A stretch of 64,000 nt of DNA from positions 1 through 64,000 of the forward strand of contig NZ_NHON01000020.1 in NCBI RefSeq assembly GCF_002195995.1, given 5' to 3'. Both the position numbers and the translations under genes were made by a program. The DNA comes from Inquilinus limosus (lineage in GTDB: Bacteria; Pseudomonadota; Alphaproteobacteria; DSM-16000; Inquilinaceae). Positions 52,099 to 61,036 of this stretch are shown in pieces (the stretch's first letter is position 1; each line of letters opens with the position of its first letter). The notes beneath the pieces are model-generated. The model did no database searches and was not told the DNA's origin. It saw only the letters and a list, made by a program, of their open reading frames with translations.

Positions 52099-52434
52099 AT
52101 GAACTTCCTGTTTCCCCGGCGCGCCGCCGCCGGGGTTGCCCTCGCCCTGCTGGTCGGCCTGGGCGCTGCCCAGGCCGCGCCGCAGCCGGTCACCATCAAG
52201 ATCGACAACTTCACCTTCAGCCCGGCCGAGATCACCGTGCCGGTCGGAACCACCGTCACCTGGACCAATGGCGACGACATCCCGCACACGGTCGTGGCCA
52301 CGGACAAAAGCTTCCGCTCCAAGGCCCTCGACACCGGTGACAGCTTCACCACCACCCTGGCGAAGCCCGGCACGGTCCAGTATTTCTGCAGCCTGCATCC
52401 GCATATGACCGGGCGGATCACCGTGACGCCGTGA
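52099..52434 (+). CDS. Periplasmic cupredoxin (plastocyanin/amicyanin-like blue copper protein)
   Basis: The protein has 111 residues with GGAG before the ATG. The signal peptide (MNFLFPRRAAAGVALALLVG, cleavage near AQA at 26) is followed by a single cupredoxin domain. Copper ligands are His63 in DDIPHTVV and Cys97, His100 and Met103 in YFCSLHPHMTG, the type 1 pattern C-x2-H-x2-M. It is an electron carrier or copper-handling protein. It lies 30 bp after the phosphoesterase and just before the ECF sigma gene, so it is probably part of an oxidative or metal stress response. Confidence 0.9.
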   Translation: MNFLFPRRAAAGVALALLVGLGAAQAAPQPVTIKIDNFTFSPAEITVPVGTTVTWTNGDDIPHTVVATDKSFRSKALDTGDSFTTTLAKPGTVQYFCSLHPHMTGRITVTP

Positions 52435-52538
52435 CCCGCCTCCACCTGATCAGGCCGCTCGACGCCGCGGCGGGGCGGGAGGATGCTCGGCTTCGGGGCG
52501 GGTCGCGTCGCGCGGCCCGTCCCGGCGGGGAGACACCG

Positions 52539-53093
52539 ATGCGCGGGACAAAGGATGCGGCGACGCGGTTCCGGGAGACGGTGCTGCCCTGCTTGGACGA
52601 CGCCTACACCCTGGCCCGCTACCTGACCCGCAGCGCGGCGGATGCGGACGACCTGGTGCAGGAGGCCTTCGCCCGGGCCTTGCGCTATTTCGACGGCTTC
52701 AGCGGCGGCGACCCGCGGCCCTGGCTGCTGGCGATCCTGCGCAACTGCTTCTATGCCTGGCTGCGGGCGCGGCGCGCGCAGCAGGGCGAGCCGCTGCCGG
52801 ACCCGGAGGAGGCGGCGGCCGAGGCCACCGCCGACCCCTGGGGCCAGACGCCGGAGGATCCGGAGGCGGCCTTGATCCGGATCGACGAGGCGGCGGTGGT
52901 GCGCGCCCTGGTCGAGGCGCTGCCGGAACCGTTCCGCGAGGTGCTGGTGCTGCGGGAGATGAGCGACCTGTCCTATCAGCAGATCGCCGAGGTGACGGAG
53001 GTGCCGATCGGCACGGTGATGTCGCGGCTGGCCCGGGCCCGGCTGCTGGTGAAGCGCGCCTGGCTGGCCCGCCAGGAGGAGGAGGCGCCATGA
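52539..53093 (+). CDS. ECF-family RNA polymerase sigma factor
   Basis: The protein has 184 residues from the ATG at 52539 after GGGGAG; a GTG at 52431 overlapping the cupredoxin stop would add 36 low-complexity residues. Region 2 is AYTLARYLTRSAADADDLVQ then EAFARALRYFDGF, and region 4 is FREVLVLREMSDLSYQQIAE followed by VPIGTVMSRLARAR. It overlaps the anti-sigma gene by 4 bases (ATGA), the usual arrangement. It probably transcribes its own operon and an extracytoplasmic stress regulon. Confidence 0.92.
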   Translation: MRGTKDAATRFRETVLPCLDDAYTLARYLTRSAADADDLVQEAFARALRYFDGFSGGDPRPWLLAILRNCFYAWLRARRAQQGEPLPDPEEAAAEATADPWGQTPEDPEAALIRIDEAAVVRALVEALPEPFREVLVLREMSDLSYQQIAEVTEVPIGTVMSRLARARLLVKRAWLARQEEEAP

Positions 53094-53881
53094 GCTGCCC
53101 CGACAAATCGGTCCTGCTGCACGGCATGCTGGACGGCGAGTTGGATGTCGTCGGCGCCCTGGCCTTCGAGGCGCATCTGAAGGAATGCCCCGCCTGCGCC
53201 GCGGAGTACCGGCGGCAGCAGGCCATCCGCGCGGCGCTGCGCCGGCCGGAGATGCGCGACCGCGCCCCCGACGCGCTGCGCCGCAAGCTCGAGGCGGCGC
53301 TGCAGTCCCCTGCGGTGCCCTGGTGGCGGCGCCTGCTCGGCGACTGGCGCCTGGGTGGGGCCCTGGGCGGGGTGGGCGCGGCGGCGCTGGCCATGGCGCT
53401 GCTGCTGGTGCTGGTCCTGCCGCGCGGCGGCGACGACCTGGCCCGGCAGCTGGTCGACAGCCATGTCCGGTCGCTGCTGGCCGAGCACCTGGTCGACGTG
53501 CCGTCCTCCGACCGCCACACGGTCAAGCCCTGGTTCGTCGGCAAGATCGACGCCGCCCCGCCGGTGGTCGACCTTGCGGCGCAGGGCTTCCCGCTGGCGG
53601 GCGGGCGGCTCGACTATCTCGACCGCCGGGTGGTGGCGGCGCTGGTCTACCGCCATGGTGGCGGGCACGTCGTCAACCTGTTCGTCTGGCCGAACCCGGG
53701 CGCCGCCGACAGTGCCCCGGCGGCGGAGACGGAGGAGGGGTACCGCCTGCTGCACTGGGTGCGGTCGGGACTGGAGTTCTGGGCGGTGGCCGATATCGAC
53801 CTGTCCGAGCTGCAGGCCTTCCAGGCGGCGTATCAGCAGGGCGCGGCGGCGCAGGGTGCGGCGCAGCCGGTCCAGCCCTAG
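53090..53881 (+). CDS. Membrane-anchored anti-sigma factor with zinc-binding (ZAS-like) domain
   Basis: The protein has 263 residues. The N-terminal FEAHLKECPACAAEY provides the H-x3-C-x2-C zinc motif (His29, Cys33, Cys36) of anti-sigma domains. One membrane helix lies at about 86-105 (GGVGAAALAMALLLVLVLP). The roughly 150-residue periplasmic part includes LVDSHVRSLLAEHLVDVPSS and VVDLAAQGFPLAGGRLDYLD, a pattern common in anti-sigma factors beside cupredoxin genes. It sequesters the ECF sigma factor encoded just upstream. Its stop codon lies inside the left arm of a 37-bp inverted repeat. Confidence 0.9.
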   Translation: MSCPDKSVLLHGMLDGELDVVGALAFEAHLKECPACAAEYRRQQAIRAALRRPEMRDRAPDALRRKLEAALQSPAVPWWRRLLGDWRLGGALGGVGAAALAMALLLVLVLPRGGDDLARQLVDSHVRSLLAEHLVDVPSSDRHTVKPWFVGKIDAAPPVVDLAAQGFPLAGGRLDYLDRRVVAALVYRHGGGHVVNLFVWPNPGAADSAPAAETEEGYRLLHWVRSGLEFWAVADIDLSELQAFQAAYQQGAAAQGAAQPVQP

Positions 53882-53998
53882 ACACTGAAGAGCTAGTCTT
53901 TCAGATCGGCCCTCCGGCCTCTTTTCGTCATGGCGAGGCGCGAAGCGCCGTGGCCATCCAGGGGCCGATCTGAAAGACTAGCTCTTCAGTGTCTAGGG
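53876..53998. repeat. Perfect 37-bp inverted repeat around a dispersed repeat core
   Basis: The left arm (53876-53912) and right arm (53962-53998) are exact reverse complements; the arms begin CCCTAGACACTGAAGAG and end CTCTTCAGTGTCTAGGG. The 49-bp spacer holds CGTCATGGCGAGGCG, matching the dispersed repeat at 33588. The left arm contains the anti-sigma stop codon. As RNA it forms a very stable hairpin between the anti-sigma gene and the convergent GNAT gene and may serve as a two-way terminator. There is no transposase. Confidence 0.85.
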
Positions 53999-54023
53999 CA
54001 TTCGGGTCGCTGGTACGAGGCCT

Positions 54024-54470
54024 TCACAGCTCCAGCTTCATGCCCTCATGGCTGGCGACGAAGCCGAGCCGGGCATAGAAGCGGTGGGCGTCGGGCCGGC
54101 GCTTGTCGGTGGTCAGCTGCACCAGGGCGCAGCCGCGCGAACGGGCCCGGGCGATGGCCCATTCCATCATCGCCCGGCCGGCGCCCCGGCCCCGCAGCGC
54201 CGAGTCGATGCGCACGGATTCGATCTGCGCCCGCCAGGCGCCGCGGCGTGACAGGCCGGGTATGAAGCTGAGCTGGAAGCAGCCGACCACCCGCCCGTCC
54301 AGTTCGGCCACCACCATCTCGTGGTTCGGGTCGGCGGCGATCGCGGCGAAGGCGGCCTGGTAGGGCGCCTCGACCGCCGCCTCGCGGTTCTTGCCCAGCG
54401 GGTCGTCCGCCAGCAGCCGCAGGATCGCGGGCAGGTCGCCGGCCTCCGCCGGCCGCATCGTCACATCCAT
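54024..54470 (-). CDS. GNAT-family N-acetyltransferase
   Basis: The protein has 148 residues from the second of two adjacent ATG codons, which gives the better distance to GGAG. VAELDGRVVGCFQLSFIPG and IESVRIDSALRGRGAGRAMM give strand 4 and the acetyl-CoA loop, and TDKRRPDAHRFYARLGFVAS is motif B. The pattern resembles the common YhbS/PhnO-like small-molecule acetyltransferases. It is convergent with the anti-sigma gene across the 37-bp inverted repeat and divergent from the GGDEF-EAL gene. Confidence 0.88.
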   Translation of the reverse strand: MDVTMRPAEAGDLPAILRLLADDPLGKNREAAVEAPYQAAFAAIAADPNHEMVVAELDGRVVGCFQLSFIPGLSRRGAWRAQIESVRIDSALRGRGAGRAMMEWAIARARSRGCALVQLTTDKRRPDAHRFYARLGFVASHEGMKLEL

Positions 54471-54561
54471 CATCCGCTCCGGAATTCCGTCATTCGCGAG
54501 ATCGGCTTATCGTGAGGCCGTGCCTTTTACGAGTGCCCCGGCCGCCGAGCATTGATGTCAC

Positions 54562-57500
54562 ATGAACGATAGTCCAGGGCGGAGCCCAGGCGCCCCCGTC
54601 CTTCCCGGCAGCGTCGCCCTGCTGCGCCGGGTCATCGACCAGGCGGCGGTCAGCATGGCGATCGCGGGGGCGGACGGACGCTGCCTGTATGTCAACGCCG
54701 CCTTCTGCGCCATGTTCGGCTACCGCGCCGAGGAGTGCATCGGCCGCACCGTCGACGACATCGTCCATCCCGACGACCGCGCGGCGGTGCAGGCCGGCCT
54801 CGAGGCGCTGCGGCGTGGGGACATCGAGACCCCGCGGGCCGAGCGGCGCTACGTCCGGAAGACCGGCGAGGTCTTCTGGGGCATGGTCACCGCCTCCGCC
54901 CTGCGCGATGCGGCCGGCGCCCCGCCGGGTCATTACCTGCTGCAGATCATCGACATCGGACCGCAGAAGCAGGCTGAGGCGGCGCTCAGCGCGTCCGAGG
55001 AACGCTGGAACCACGCCCTGCAGGGGTCCCGCCAGGTGGTCTGGGACTTCCACGTGCCGACCGGCATGGTCTGGGTATCGCCGCAATGGCAGGAGCTGCT
55101 GGGCCTGCCGGAGGAGGAGCGGGTCCACCACATCAGCCTGTGGCTGAGCAAGATGCATCCCGACGACCGCGACCGGGTGGCCGAGGCGACCGAGCGGGTG
55201 CGAAGCCGGGGCGACGCCGAGTTCGACGCGGTCTACCGGCTTCGGCACCACGTCACCGGGCGATGGATCTCGGTGCTCAGCCGCGGCCGGGTGGTCGAGC
55301 GCGCCGCCGATGGCAGCATCCAGCGGATGATCGGCACGATCGTCGATATCTCCCGCGAGAAGGAGATCGAGGCGCAGCTGGCCGAGGTGACCGAACGGCT
55401 GCAGGTCGCGATCGAGGCCGGCGGGGTCGGCATCTACGAGCTGGATTTCGCCACCGGCCGCTACCGTTGGGACGAGCGGATGCACGGCCTGTACGGCCTG
55501 CCCTGGGGCGGCTTTGACGGCACGCTGGACGGGTGGCTGCGGCTGATCCATCCCGACGACATCCCGCATGCGATGCGGCAATACGAGATCGCGCTGCAGG
55601 AGACCTCGCTCTACCAGGCCGATTACCGGATCCTGCACCGCCTCTCGGGCGGGATCCGGCATGTCCGCTCGCTGGCCCGGGTGATCCGGGCCTCCGACGG
55701 CACGCCGCTGCGCGCGGTCGGCACCAACTGGGACATCACCGACCACAAGCAGGCGGAGGCCCGCCAATCCGCCCTGAACGAGCGGCTGGAGGTCGCGCTG
55801 GACGCCGGCGGGGTCGGCATCTTCGAGGTCGATTTCACCACCGGCGAACGCCTCTGGGACGATCGGACCTACGAGCTGCACGGGACGACGCGGGACGGCT
55901 TTGACCGCACGCCCGACGGCTTCCGCCATCTGCTGCCGCCGGAGGATGTGGTGCGGGTCACCGACATCCATGAGGCCGCGGAACGCGATCAGGTCCCGCA
56001 GTACCGCGTCGATTACCGGGTCCTGCACCAGGCCTCGGGCACGACCCGCCATATCCGCGCTTCGATCCGGCTGACCTACGCGCCCGACGGCACCCTGCTG
56101 CGTGGCCTGGGCGCCTGCTGGGACATCACCGAGGATGTCGAGCGCAGCAGGCAGCTGCGCGAGACCCTGGCGCTGCTGCAGGCAGTGATGAACGGGACGC
56201 CCGACCTGATCTACGTCAAGGACCTCCACAGCCGCTATCTGTTGGTCAACCCTGCGGTCGAGACGGTCATGGCCCGGGCCGGGATCGAGATCATCGGCCG
56301 GTCCGATGCCGAGATCTTCCCGCCCGAGACCGCGCGGGCGCTGGTCGAGAACGACCGCCGCGTGCTCGAGGGCGGCGAGGCCCTCACCACCGAGGAGACC
56401 GCGGTGGTCGCCGGAACCGCCCGGACCTACTCCTCGGCGAAGGTGCCGCTGCGGGACGAGCGCGGCGTCATCATCGGCCTGATCGGCACCTCGCGCGACC
56501 TGACCGAGGTGAAGTCGGCCGAGGCCGCCCTGCGCCGCAGCGAGGCGCGCTGGCAGTTCGCGCTCGACGGCGCCGGCGACGGCATCTGGGACTGGGATAT
56601 CGACACCGGCCGCGTCTTCTACTCGCCGCAGTGGAAGGCGATGCTGGGCTATCGGGATGACGAGGTCGGAGTCACCGTCGGCGACTGGTCGGAACGGGTG
56701 CATCCGGAGGATCTGCCGCGCTGCTGGGCGATCATCAACGATCACCTGGCCGGCCGGTCGCCCGATTTCGTGCTCGAGCACCGGATGCGGACCAGGGACG
56801 GCTCCTGGCGCTGGATCCTCGACCGCGGCAAGGTCGTCGAGCGCGATGGGGACCGCCGGGCGCGGCGCATCATCGGCACCCACACCGACATCACCGAGCG
56901 CAAGCAGGGCGAGGATGCGATCCGTGCGCTGAACCAGCGCCTGCAACTGGCGATCGAGGGGGCCGGAGCGGGTATCTTCGAGCTCGACTTCGCGGCCGGG
57001 CACTACAGCTGGGACGACCAGATGCATGCGCTCTACGAAGTCGCGCCGGGCGACTATGACGGGACGCTGGAGGCGTGGCTCGGCTATCTTCATCCCGACG
57101 ATGTGCCGCGGGTGATGCGCGGCTATGACGAGGCCGTCGAGCGCACCTCGCTGTTCAGCATGGATTTCCGCATCCGGCGGCAGCGGTCCGGCGCCATCCG
57201 CCACATCCGGTCGCTGGCGCGGGTGATCCGCCATCCCGACGGCCGGCCGAACCATGCGGTCGGGATGAACTGGGACATCACCGACCATGTCGAGCTGGCC
57301 GAGGCGCTGTTCGAGGAGAAGGAGCGGCTGCGGGTCACGCTGCACTCGATCGGCGACGCGGTGGTCTCGACCGACTCGCTGGCCCGCGTCACCTTCATGA
57401 ACCCGGCCGCCGAGCAGATGACCGGCTGGTCGGCGGAGGAGGCGATGGGCCGCCCCCTGTACCAGGTCTTCCGCCTGATCGACGAGGCTGGCCACGCCGT

Positions 57501-58980
57501 GCCCGACCCCGTCGAATCCTGCCTGGCCCGGATGCAGCCCTACTATCTCGACACAGACGTCATCCTGCTGGCGCGGGGCGGGGAGCGGCGCCACATCCGG
57601 GATTCGGCGGCGCCGGTGCGCACCGCCTCGGGCGAGGTGATCGGCGCGGTGCTGGTGTTCCAGGACGTCACCCGCGATCGCACGCTGCAGCAGGCCCTGG
57701 CCCATTCCGCCACCCATGACAGCCTGACCGGCCTGCCCAACCGCGTCGCCTTCGAGCGGGCGCTGCGCGAGGCCTGCGACCAGTCGCGCCGGGACGGGCG
57801 GCGGCATGTGCTGTGCTTCATGGACCTCGACCGCTTCAAGATCGTCAATGACGGCGCCGGCCACGCCGCCGGTGACGCGCTGCTGCGCGACGTCGCCAAC
57901 CTGCTGCGCCGCCACAGCCGCGGCCGGGACCTGGTCGCCCGCCTCGGCGGCGACGAGTTCGCCATGCTGCTGCGCGACTGCTCGGTCGATGACGGCGTCA
58001 CCATCGCCCGCCAGTTCATCCGCGCGGTGGCCGAGCTGCGCTTCACCTGGGACGACAAGTCCTATCAGATCGGCGCCAGCGTCGGCCTGACCGCGGTCAC
58101 CGCCGACGGGACCCGGGCGGATGAGCTGCTGAGCCAGGCGGACGTCGCCTGCTACACCGCCAAGACGGCCGGCCGCAGCCAGGTCTCGGTCTATGGCGGC
58201 GACGGCAGCGCGGCCCAGCGCCACCGGCGCGAGATCCAGGTCGCCGCCGGCATCCGCGACGCGATCGAGGCCGACCGGTTCCGCCTGTTCGCGCAGGAGA
58301 TCCGCGACCTCCGGCCCGGGCACGCCGCGGCGCGGCATGTCGAGATCCTGCTGCGGATGCAGGACGACAAGGGACAGATGGTCGAGCCGTCGGGATTCAT
58401 CCCCGCCTCGGAACGGTACGACCTGATGGGCAACATCGACCGCTGGGTGATCCGCACCGCGCTGCACGGCTACGGCCCGCAGCTGCGGGCGGCGCCGGGC
58501 CTGTCGATCGGCATCAACCTGTCGGCCAACACGCTGGACGACCCGTTCCTGTGGCCATTCCTGAAGGAGGAGCTGGCGGCCTCGGGGCTGAATCCCGGCC
58601 GGCTGCATTTCGAGATCACCGAGACCGCGGTGATCAACAACCTGGCGGCGGCGAGCCGTTTCGTCGCCAAGGTGCGCGCCGCCGGCTGCGCGGTGGTGCT
58701 GGACGATTTCGGCAGCGGCCTCAGCTCCTTCGCCTATCTGCGGCAGTTCCCGGTCGACGGGCTGAAGATCGACGGCGGCTTCATCCGGCAGATCACCACC
58801 AGCGCGGTCGACCGGGTGATCGTCGAATCGATCAATGCGATCGGCCACCGCCTCGGCACCGTCACCGTGGCCGAGCAGGTCGAGGATGAGGAAACCCTGG
58901 CGCTGGTGCGGGCCATGGGGATCGACCAGGCGCAGGGCTTCGCCGTCGGCCGGCCTCGGCCGCTGGACGCCCTGTTTTAA
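54562..58980 (+). CDS. Multi-PAS GGDEF-EAL cyclic-di-GMP turnover protein
   Basis: The protein has 1472 residues. I count eight PAS-type domains in series over about 1-1045, several ending in the DIT/DIS-type PAC motif (NWDITDHKQAE, ACWDITEDVE, GTHTDITERKQ). The GGDEF domain follows (RLGGDEFAMLL, GGDEF at 1129-1133) with an intact inhibitory RxxD motif exactly five residues before it. The EAL domain has EILLR (Glu1261), INLSANTL, FEITETA, VLDDFGSGLSSF and LKIDGGF with the metal and catalytic residues present. There is no membrane segment, so it is a soluble sensor. Both synthase and phosphodiesterase activity look possible. A LuxR regulator, sugar transferase and RTX protein follow. Confidence 0.92.
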   Translation: MNDSPGRSPGAPVLPGSVALLRRVIDQAAVSMAIAGADGRCLYVNAAFCAMFGYRAEECIGRTVDDIVHPDDRAAVQAGLEALRRGDIETPRAERRYVRKTGEVFWGMVTASALRDAAGAPPGHYLLQIIDIGPQKQAEAALSASEERWNHALQGSRQVVWDFHVPTGMVWVSPQWQELLGLPEEERVHHISLWLSKMHPDDRDRVAEATERVRSRGDAEFDAVYRLRHHVTGRWISVLSRGRVVERAADGSIQRMIGTIVDISREKEIEAQLAEVTERLQVAIEAGGVGIYELDFATGRYRWDERMHGLYGLPWGGFDGTLDGWLRLIHPDDIPHAMRQYEIALQETSLYQADYRILHRLSGGIRHVRSLARVIRASDGTPLRAVGTNWDITDHKQAEARQSALNERLEVALDAGGVGIFEVDFTTGERLWDDRTYELHGTTRDGFDRTPDGFRHLLPPEDVVRVTDIHEAAERDQVPQYRVDYRVLHQASGTTRHIRASIRLTYAPDGTLLRGLGACWDITEDVERSRQLRETLALLQAVMNGTPDLIYVKDLHSRYLLVNPAVETVMARAGIEIIGRSDAEIFPPETARALVENDRRVLEGGEALTTEETAVVAGTARTYSSAKVPLRDERGVIIGLIGTSRDLTEVKSAEAALRRSEARWQFALDGAGDGIWDWDIDTGRVFYSPQWKAMLGYRDDEVGVTVGDWSERVHPEDLPRCWAIINDHLAGRSPDFVLEHRMRTRDGSWRWILDRGKVVERDGDRRARRIIGTHTDITERKQGEDAIRALNQRLQLAIEGAGAGIFELDFAAGHYSWDDQMHALYEVAPGDYDGTLEAWLGYLHPDDVPRVMRGYDEAVERTSLFSMDFRIRRQRSGAIRHIRSLARVIRHPDGRPNHAVGMNWDITDHVELAEALFEEKERLRVTLHSIGDAVVSTDSLARVTFMNPAAEQMTGWSAEEAMGRPLYQVFRLIDEAGHAVPDPVESCLARMQPYYLDTDVILLARGGERRHIRDSAAPVRTASGEVIGAVLVFQDVTRDRTLQQALAHSATHDSLTGLPNRVAFERALREACDQSRRDGRRHVLCFMDLDRFKIVNDGAGHAAGDALLRDVANLLRRHSRGRDLVARLGGDEFAMLLRDCSVDDGVTIARQFIRAVAELRFTWDDKSYQIGASVGLTAVTADGTRADELLSQADVACYTAKTAGRSQVSVYGGDGSAAQRHRREIQVAAGIRDAIEADRFRLFAQEIRDLRPGHAAARHVEILLRMQDDKGQMVEPSGFIPASERYDLMGNIDRWVIRTALHGYGPQLRAAPGLSIGINLSANTLDDPFLWPFLKEELAASGLNPGRLHFEITETAVINNLAAASRFVAKVRAAGCAVVLDDFGSGLSSFAYLRQFPVDGLKIDGGFIRQITTSAVDRVIVESINAIGHRLGTVTVAEQVEDEETLALVRAMGIDQAQGFAVGRPRPLDALF

Positions 58981-59100
58981 GATTTCCCAACGAATTCCGG
59001 GGTGTGCGTTCCGTCACCGCGACAGGGACCGGTCCGATCCATTATCATTGTATGCACGGCATGTGCAGCGCCAGCTTTGGCGAGATGAGAGGGGAACCCG

Positions 59101-59919
59101 ATGCAAGGCCGTTTCATCGGCGAGTCGGCCATCCGGCCGATGGTCGATGTGCCGTCTTCCTTCGCCCGGCCGGACGAACAGCACGTCCTCGGGCTGATCG
59201 ACCTTGTCTATGAAGCCGGCATCGGCAACGAGGACTGGCCAGATGTGCTGCGCCGCCTCGGCGACGCCCTGGGTGGCGAGGCCGTGGTCCTGCGCCGGCT
59301 GGCCCCGGCGACGCCGGGGCCAGCGACGCTGGCGACCGAGACCGACCCGGACTATGTCGCGCGCTACCAGGCGCACTACCACCGGCTGCTGCCGCTGCTG
59401 CCCCTGCTGCCGCGGCTGCAGCCCGGCACGGCCTTCGTCCATTCGGCGCTGATTTCGGATGCCGAATACCGGCGCACCGAGTTCTACAACGACTTCATGC
59501 ACCCGCAGGGCAAGGATCACGGCCTGTACTGGGTGGATTTCGACCGTGGCCACCTGTCGGCGATGCTGTCGGTCTGGCGGCCGCTGCGGCGGCCGAACTG
59601 GGATGACGAGCAACTCCGGGTGCTGCGGGCGATCGGGCCGCATCTCGGCCGGGCGTTGCGCATCGAGCGCGGGCTGGCCGCCGCCGGAGGCGCGTCCGAG
59701 CCCGAGGCGCAGCGCCCGGCATCCCCCCTGACCCCGCGCGAATGCGACTGCCTGGGCTGGATCGCCCGCGGCGCGTCGAGCAAGGAGACCGCGCGCCAGC
59801 TGTCGCTGTCGGTCTACACCGTCAACGAATACGTCGCCTCGGCGATGCGCAAGCTCGGGGCGGGCAGCCGCGCCGAGGCTGTCGCCCTGGCGCTGCTCTG
59901 CGGCGCGATCGGCGGCTGA
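59101..59919 (+). CDS. LuxR-type helix-turn-helix transcriptional regulator
   Basis: The protein has 272 residues with GAGAGGGG before the ATG. The N-terminal 190 residues (LVYEAGIGNEDWPDVLRRLG, DPDYVARYQAHYHRLLPLLP, FYNDFMHPQGKDHGLYWVDF) are a GAF-like sensor type widespread in alphaproteobacteria, not the acyl-homoserine-lactone-binding domain. The C-terminal LTPRECDCLGWIARGASSKE then TARQLSLSVYTVNEYVASAM at about 209-255 is the LuxR DNA-binding domain. No cognate synthase is present. It lies 120 bp after the GGDEF-EAL gene and 315 bp before the sugar transferase, whose leader it might control. Confidence 0.88.
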   Translation: MQGRFIGESAIRPMVDVPSSFARPDEQHVLGLIDLVYEAGIGNEDWPDVLRRLGDALGGEAVVLRRLAPATPGPATLATETDPDYVARYQAHYHRLLPLLPLLPRLQPGTAFVHSALISDAEYRRTEFYNDFMHPQGKDHGLYWVDFDRGHLSAMLSVWRPLRRPNWDDEQLRVLRAIGPHLGRALRIERGLAAAGGASEPEAQRPASPLTPRECDCLGWIARGASSKETARQLSLSVYTVNEYVASAMRKLGAGSRAEAVALALLCGAIGG

Positions 59920-60234
59920 GTGGCCTGCCTGCAGCGAACCCCCATCGGTGGCGACATCGCTGGCGGTGCGCTTTCTCCGTCGCGACGGATCCGCCATGGC
60001 TCCCCTCAATTCTGGGGGATTGAGATCCCAGCGGCTCTCGGGAAAAAGGGAACGAGGTCGTGCCTGGGTTGTTCAGGCATTGCGGGGATTGCCTGACATG
60101 GCCTCTCTCGCTCGGCCGGCCCTCCAGCATGGGGGGCGCGAATTGCCGTCCTCAGGGCGGCGGTCGGACCGCGGCGCTGGCGACGGAGCCGCGGGCGTGG
60201 TTCGTGAGTGTCGTGTCTTGGTGGGGGATTTGCG
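59920..60234 (+). promoter_or_regulatory. Structured leader upstream of the sugar transferase with competing stems
   Basis: This 315-bp gene-free stretch holds several inverted repeats: CTCAAT/ATTGAG at 60005-60024, and at 60061-60096 three segments TGCCTG, CAGGCA and GCCTGA in which the middle one can pair with either neighbour. That arrangement could act as an attenuator-like switch or an operator array. No known riboswitch class was recognised and GC-rich DNA makes chance stems common. Confidence 0.3.
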
Positions 60235-60909
60235 ATGCCGTCCGATATCCCGGTCAGCGTGGCTGAGGCCACGGCCTCGAGGGCGTTGCCCGGTTCCCGT
60301 GCCGCCGTGGCGGCGAAGCGCGTCACCGACGTGGTGCTTTCGGTCGCGCTGCTGGCGCTGTTTGCACCGCTGTTCCTGGCCTGCGCCATCATGATCCGGC
60401 GATCGGGCCGGGGCGTCTTCTACAGCGATCGGCGCGTCGGACGCGACGGCAGGATCTTCTACTGCCACAAGTTCCGGACCATGGTTCCCAACGCGAACAA
60501 GCTGCTGGCGGACCTTCTCCAGAAGAACCCCGAGATGCGGCGCGAGTGGGAATCCGGCTTCAAGCTGAAGAAGGACCCGCGGGTGACCGCGATCGGCCGC
60601 TTTCTGCGCAAGACCAGCCTCGACGAGCTGCCGCAGCTGTTCAACGTGCTGAAGGGCGAGATGAGCCTGGTCGGCCCGCGGCCGATGTATGAGGAGGAGC
60701 AGGAGCGCTGGGGCGCAGCGATCCGCTACTATCACAGCGTCCGGCCCGGCATGACCGGCGCCTGGCAGATCTATGGCCGCAGCGACACCGACTACGAGAC
60801 CCGGATCCGGCTCAATGTCGAGTATGTCCGACGCTGGTCCTATTGGCGCGACATGGCCCTGCTGGTGATGACCCCGCGCGTGTTCTTCGTCCGTTCCGGC
60901 GCTTACTGA
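60235..60909 (+). CDS. Undecaprenyl-phosphate sugar-1-phosphate transferase (ExoY/RfbP-like)
   Basis: The protein has 224 residues from the ATG at 60235 with GGGGA upstream. One membrane helix (VVLSVALLALFAPLFLACAI, about 33-52) is followed by the bacterial sugar transferase domain: SDRRVGRDGRIFYCHKFRTM, DPRVTAIGRFLRKTSLDELP, LFNVLKGEMSLVGPRPMYEE and RPGMTGAWQIYGRSDTDYET. These enzymes start exopolysaccharide or O-antigen repeat units by moving a sugar-1-phosphate (often galactose) onto the lipid carrier. No other glycan genes follow in the window, so it is a stand-alone initiating enzyme beside an RTX surface protein. Confidence 0.92.
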   Translation: MPSDIPVSVAEATASRALPGSRAAVAAKRVTDVVLSVALLALFAPLFLACAIMIRRSGRGVFYSDRRVGRDGRIFYCHKFRTMVPNANKLLADLLQKNPEMRREWESGFKLKKDPRVTAIGRFLRKTSLDELPQLFNVLKGEMSLVGPRPMYEEEQERWGAAIRYYHSVRPGMTGAWQIYGRSDTDYETRIRLNVEYVRRWSYWRDMALLVMTPRVFFVRSGAY

Positions 60910-61036
60910 GATCGCCGCCCGGACCGGGCCCGACCAGGAAGCGCGCAACAAAATAACTGCAAAACGAACGGTCATTAGTGTCGTTTTCCGGCAGGATCCG
61001 ACGACAAAATTCTCGTTTTCGGATCAGGGATTCATC

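Noticed and set aside
54490-58848. A 1452-residue open frame antisense to the GGDEF-EAL gene
   Set aside because: Low-complexity shadow translation with no motif; the sense strand encodes clear PAS, GGDEF and EAL domains.
59101-59919. Quorum-sensing LuxR with acyl-homoserine lactone domain
   Set aside because: The N-terminal region lacks the conserved Trp/Tyr/Asp pattern of autoinducer-binding domains and no LuxI gene is nearby.
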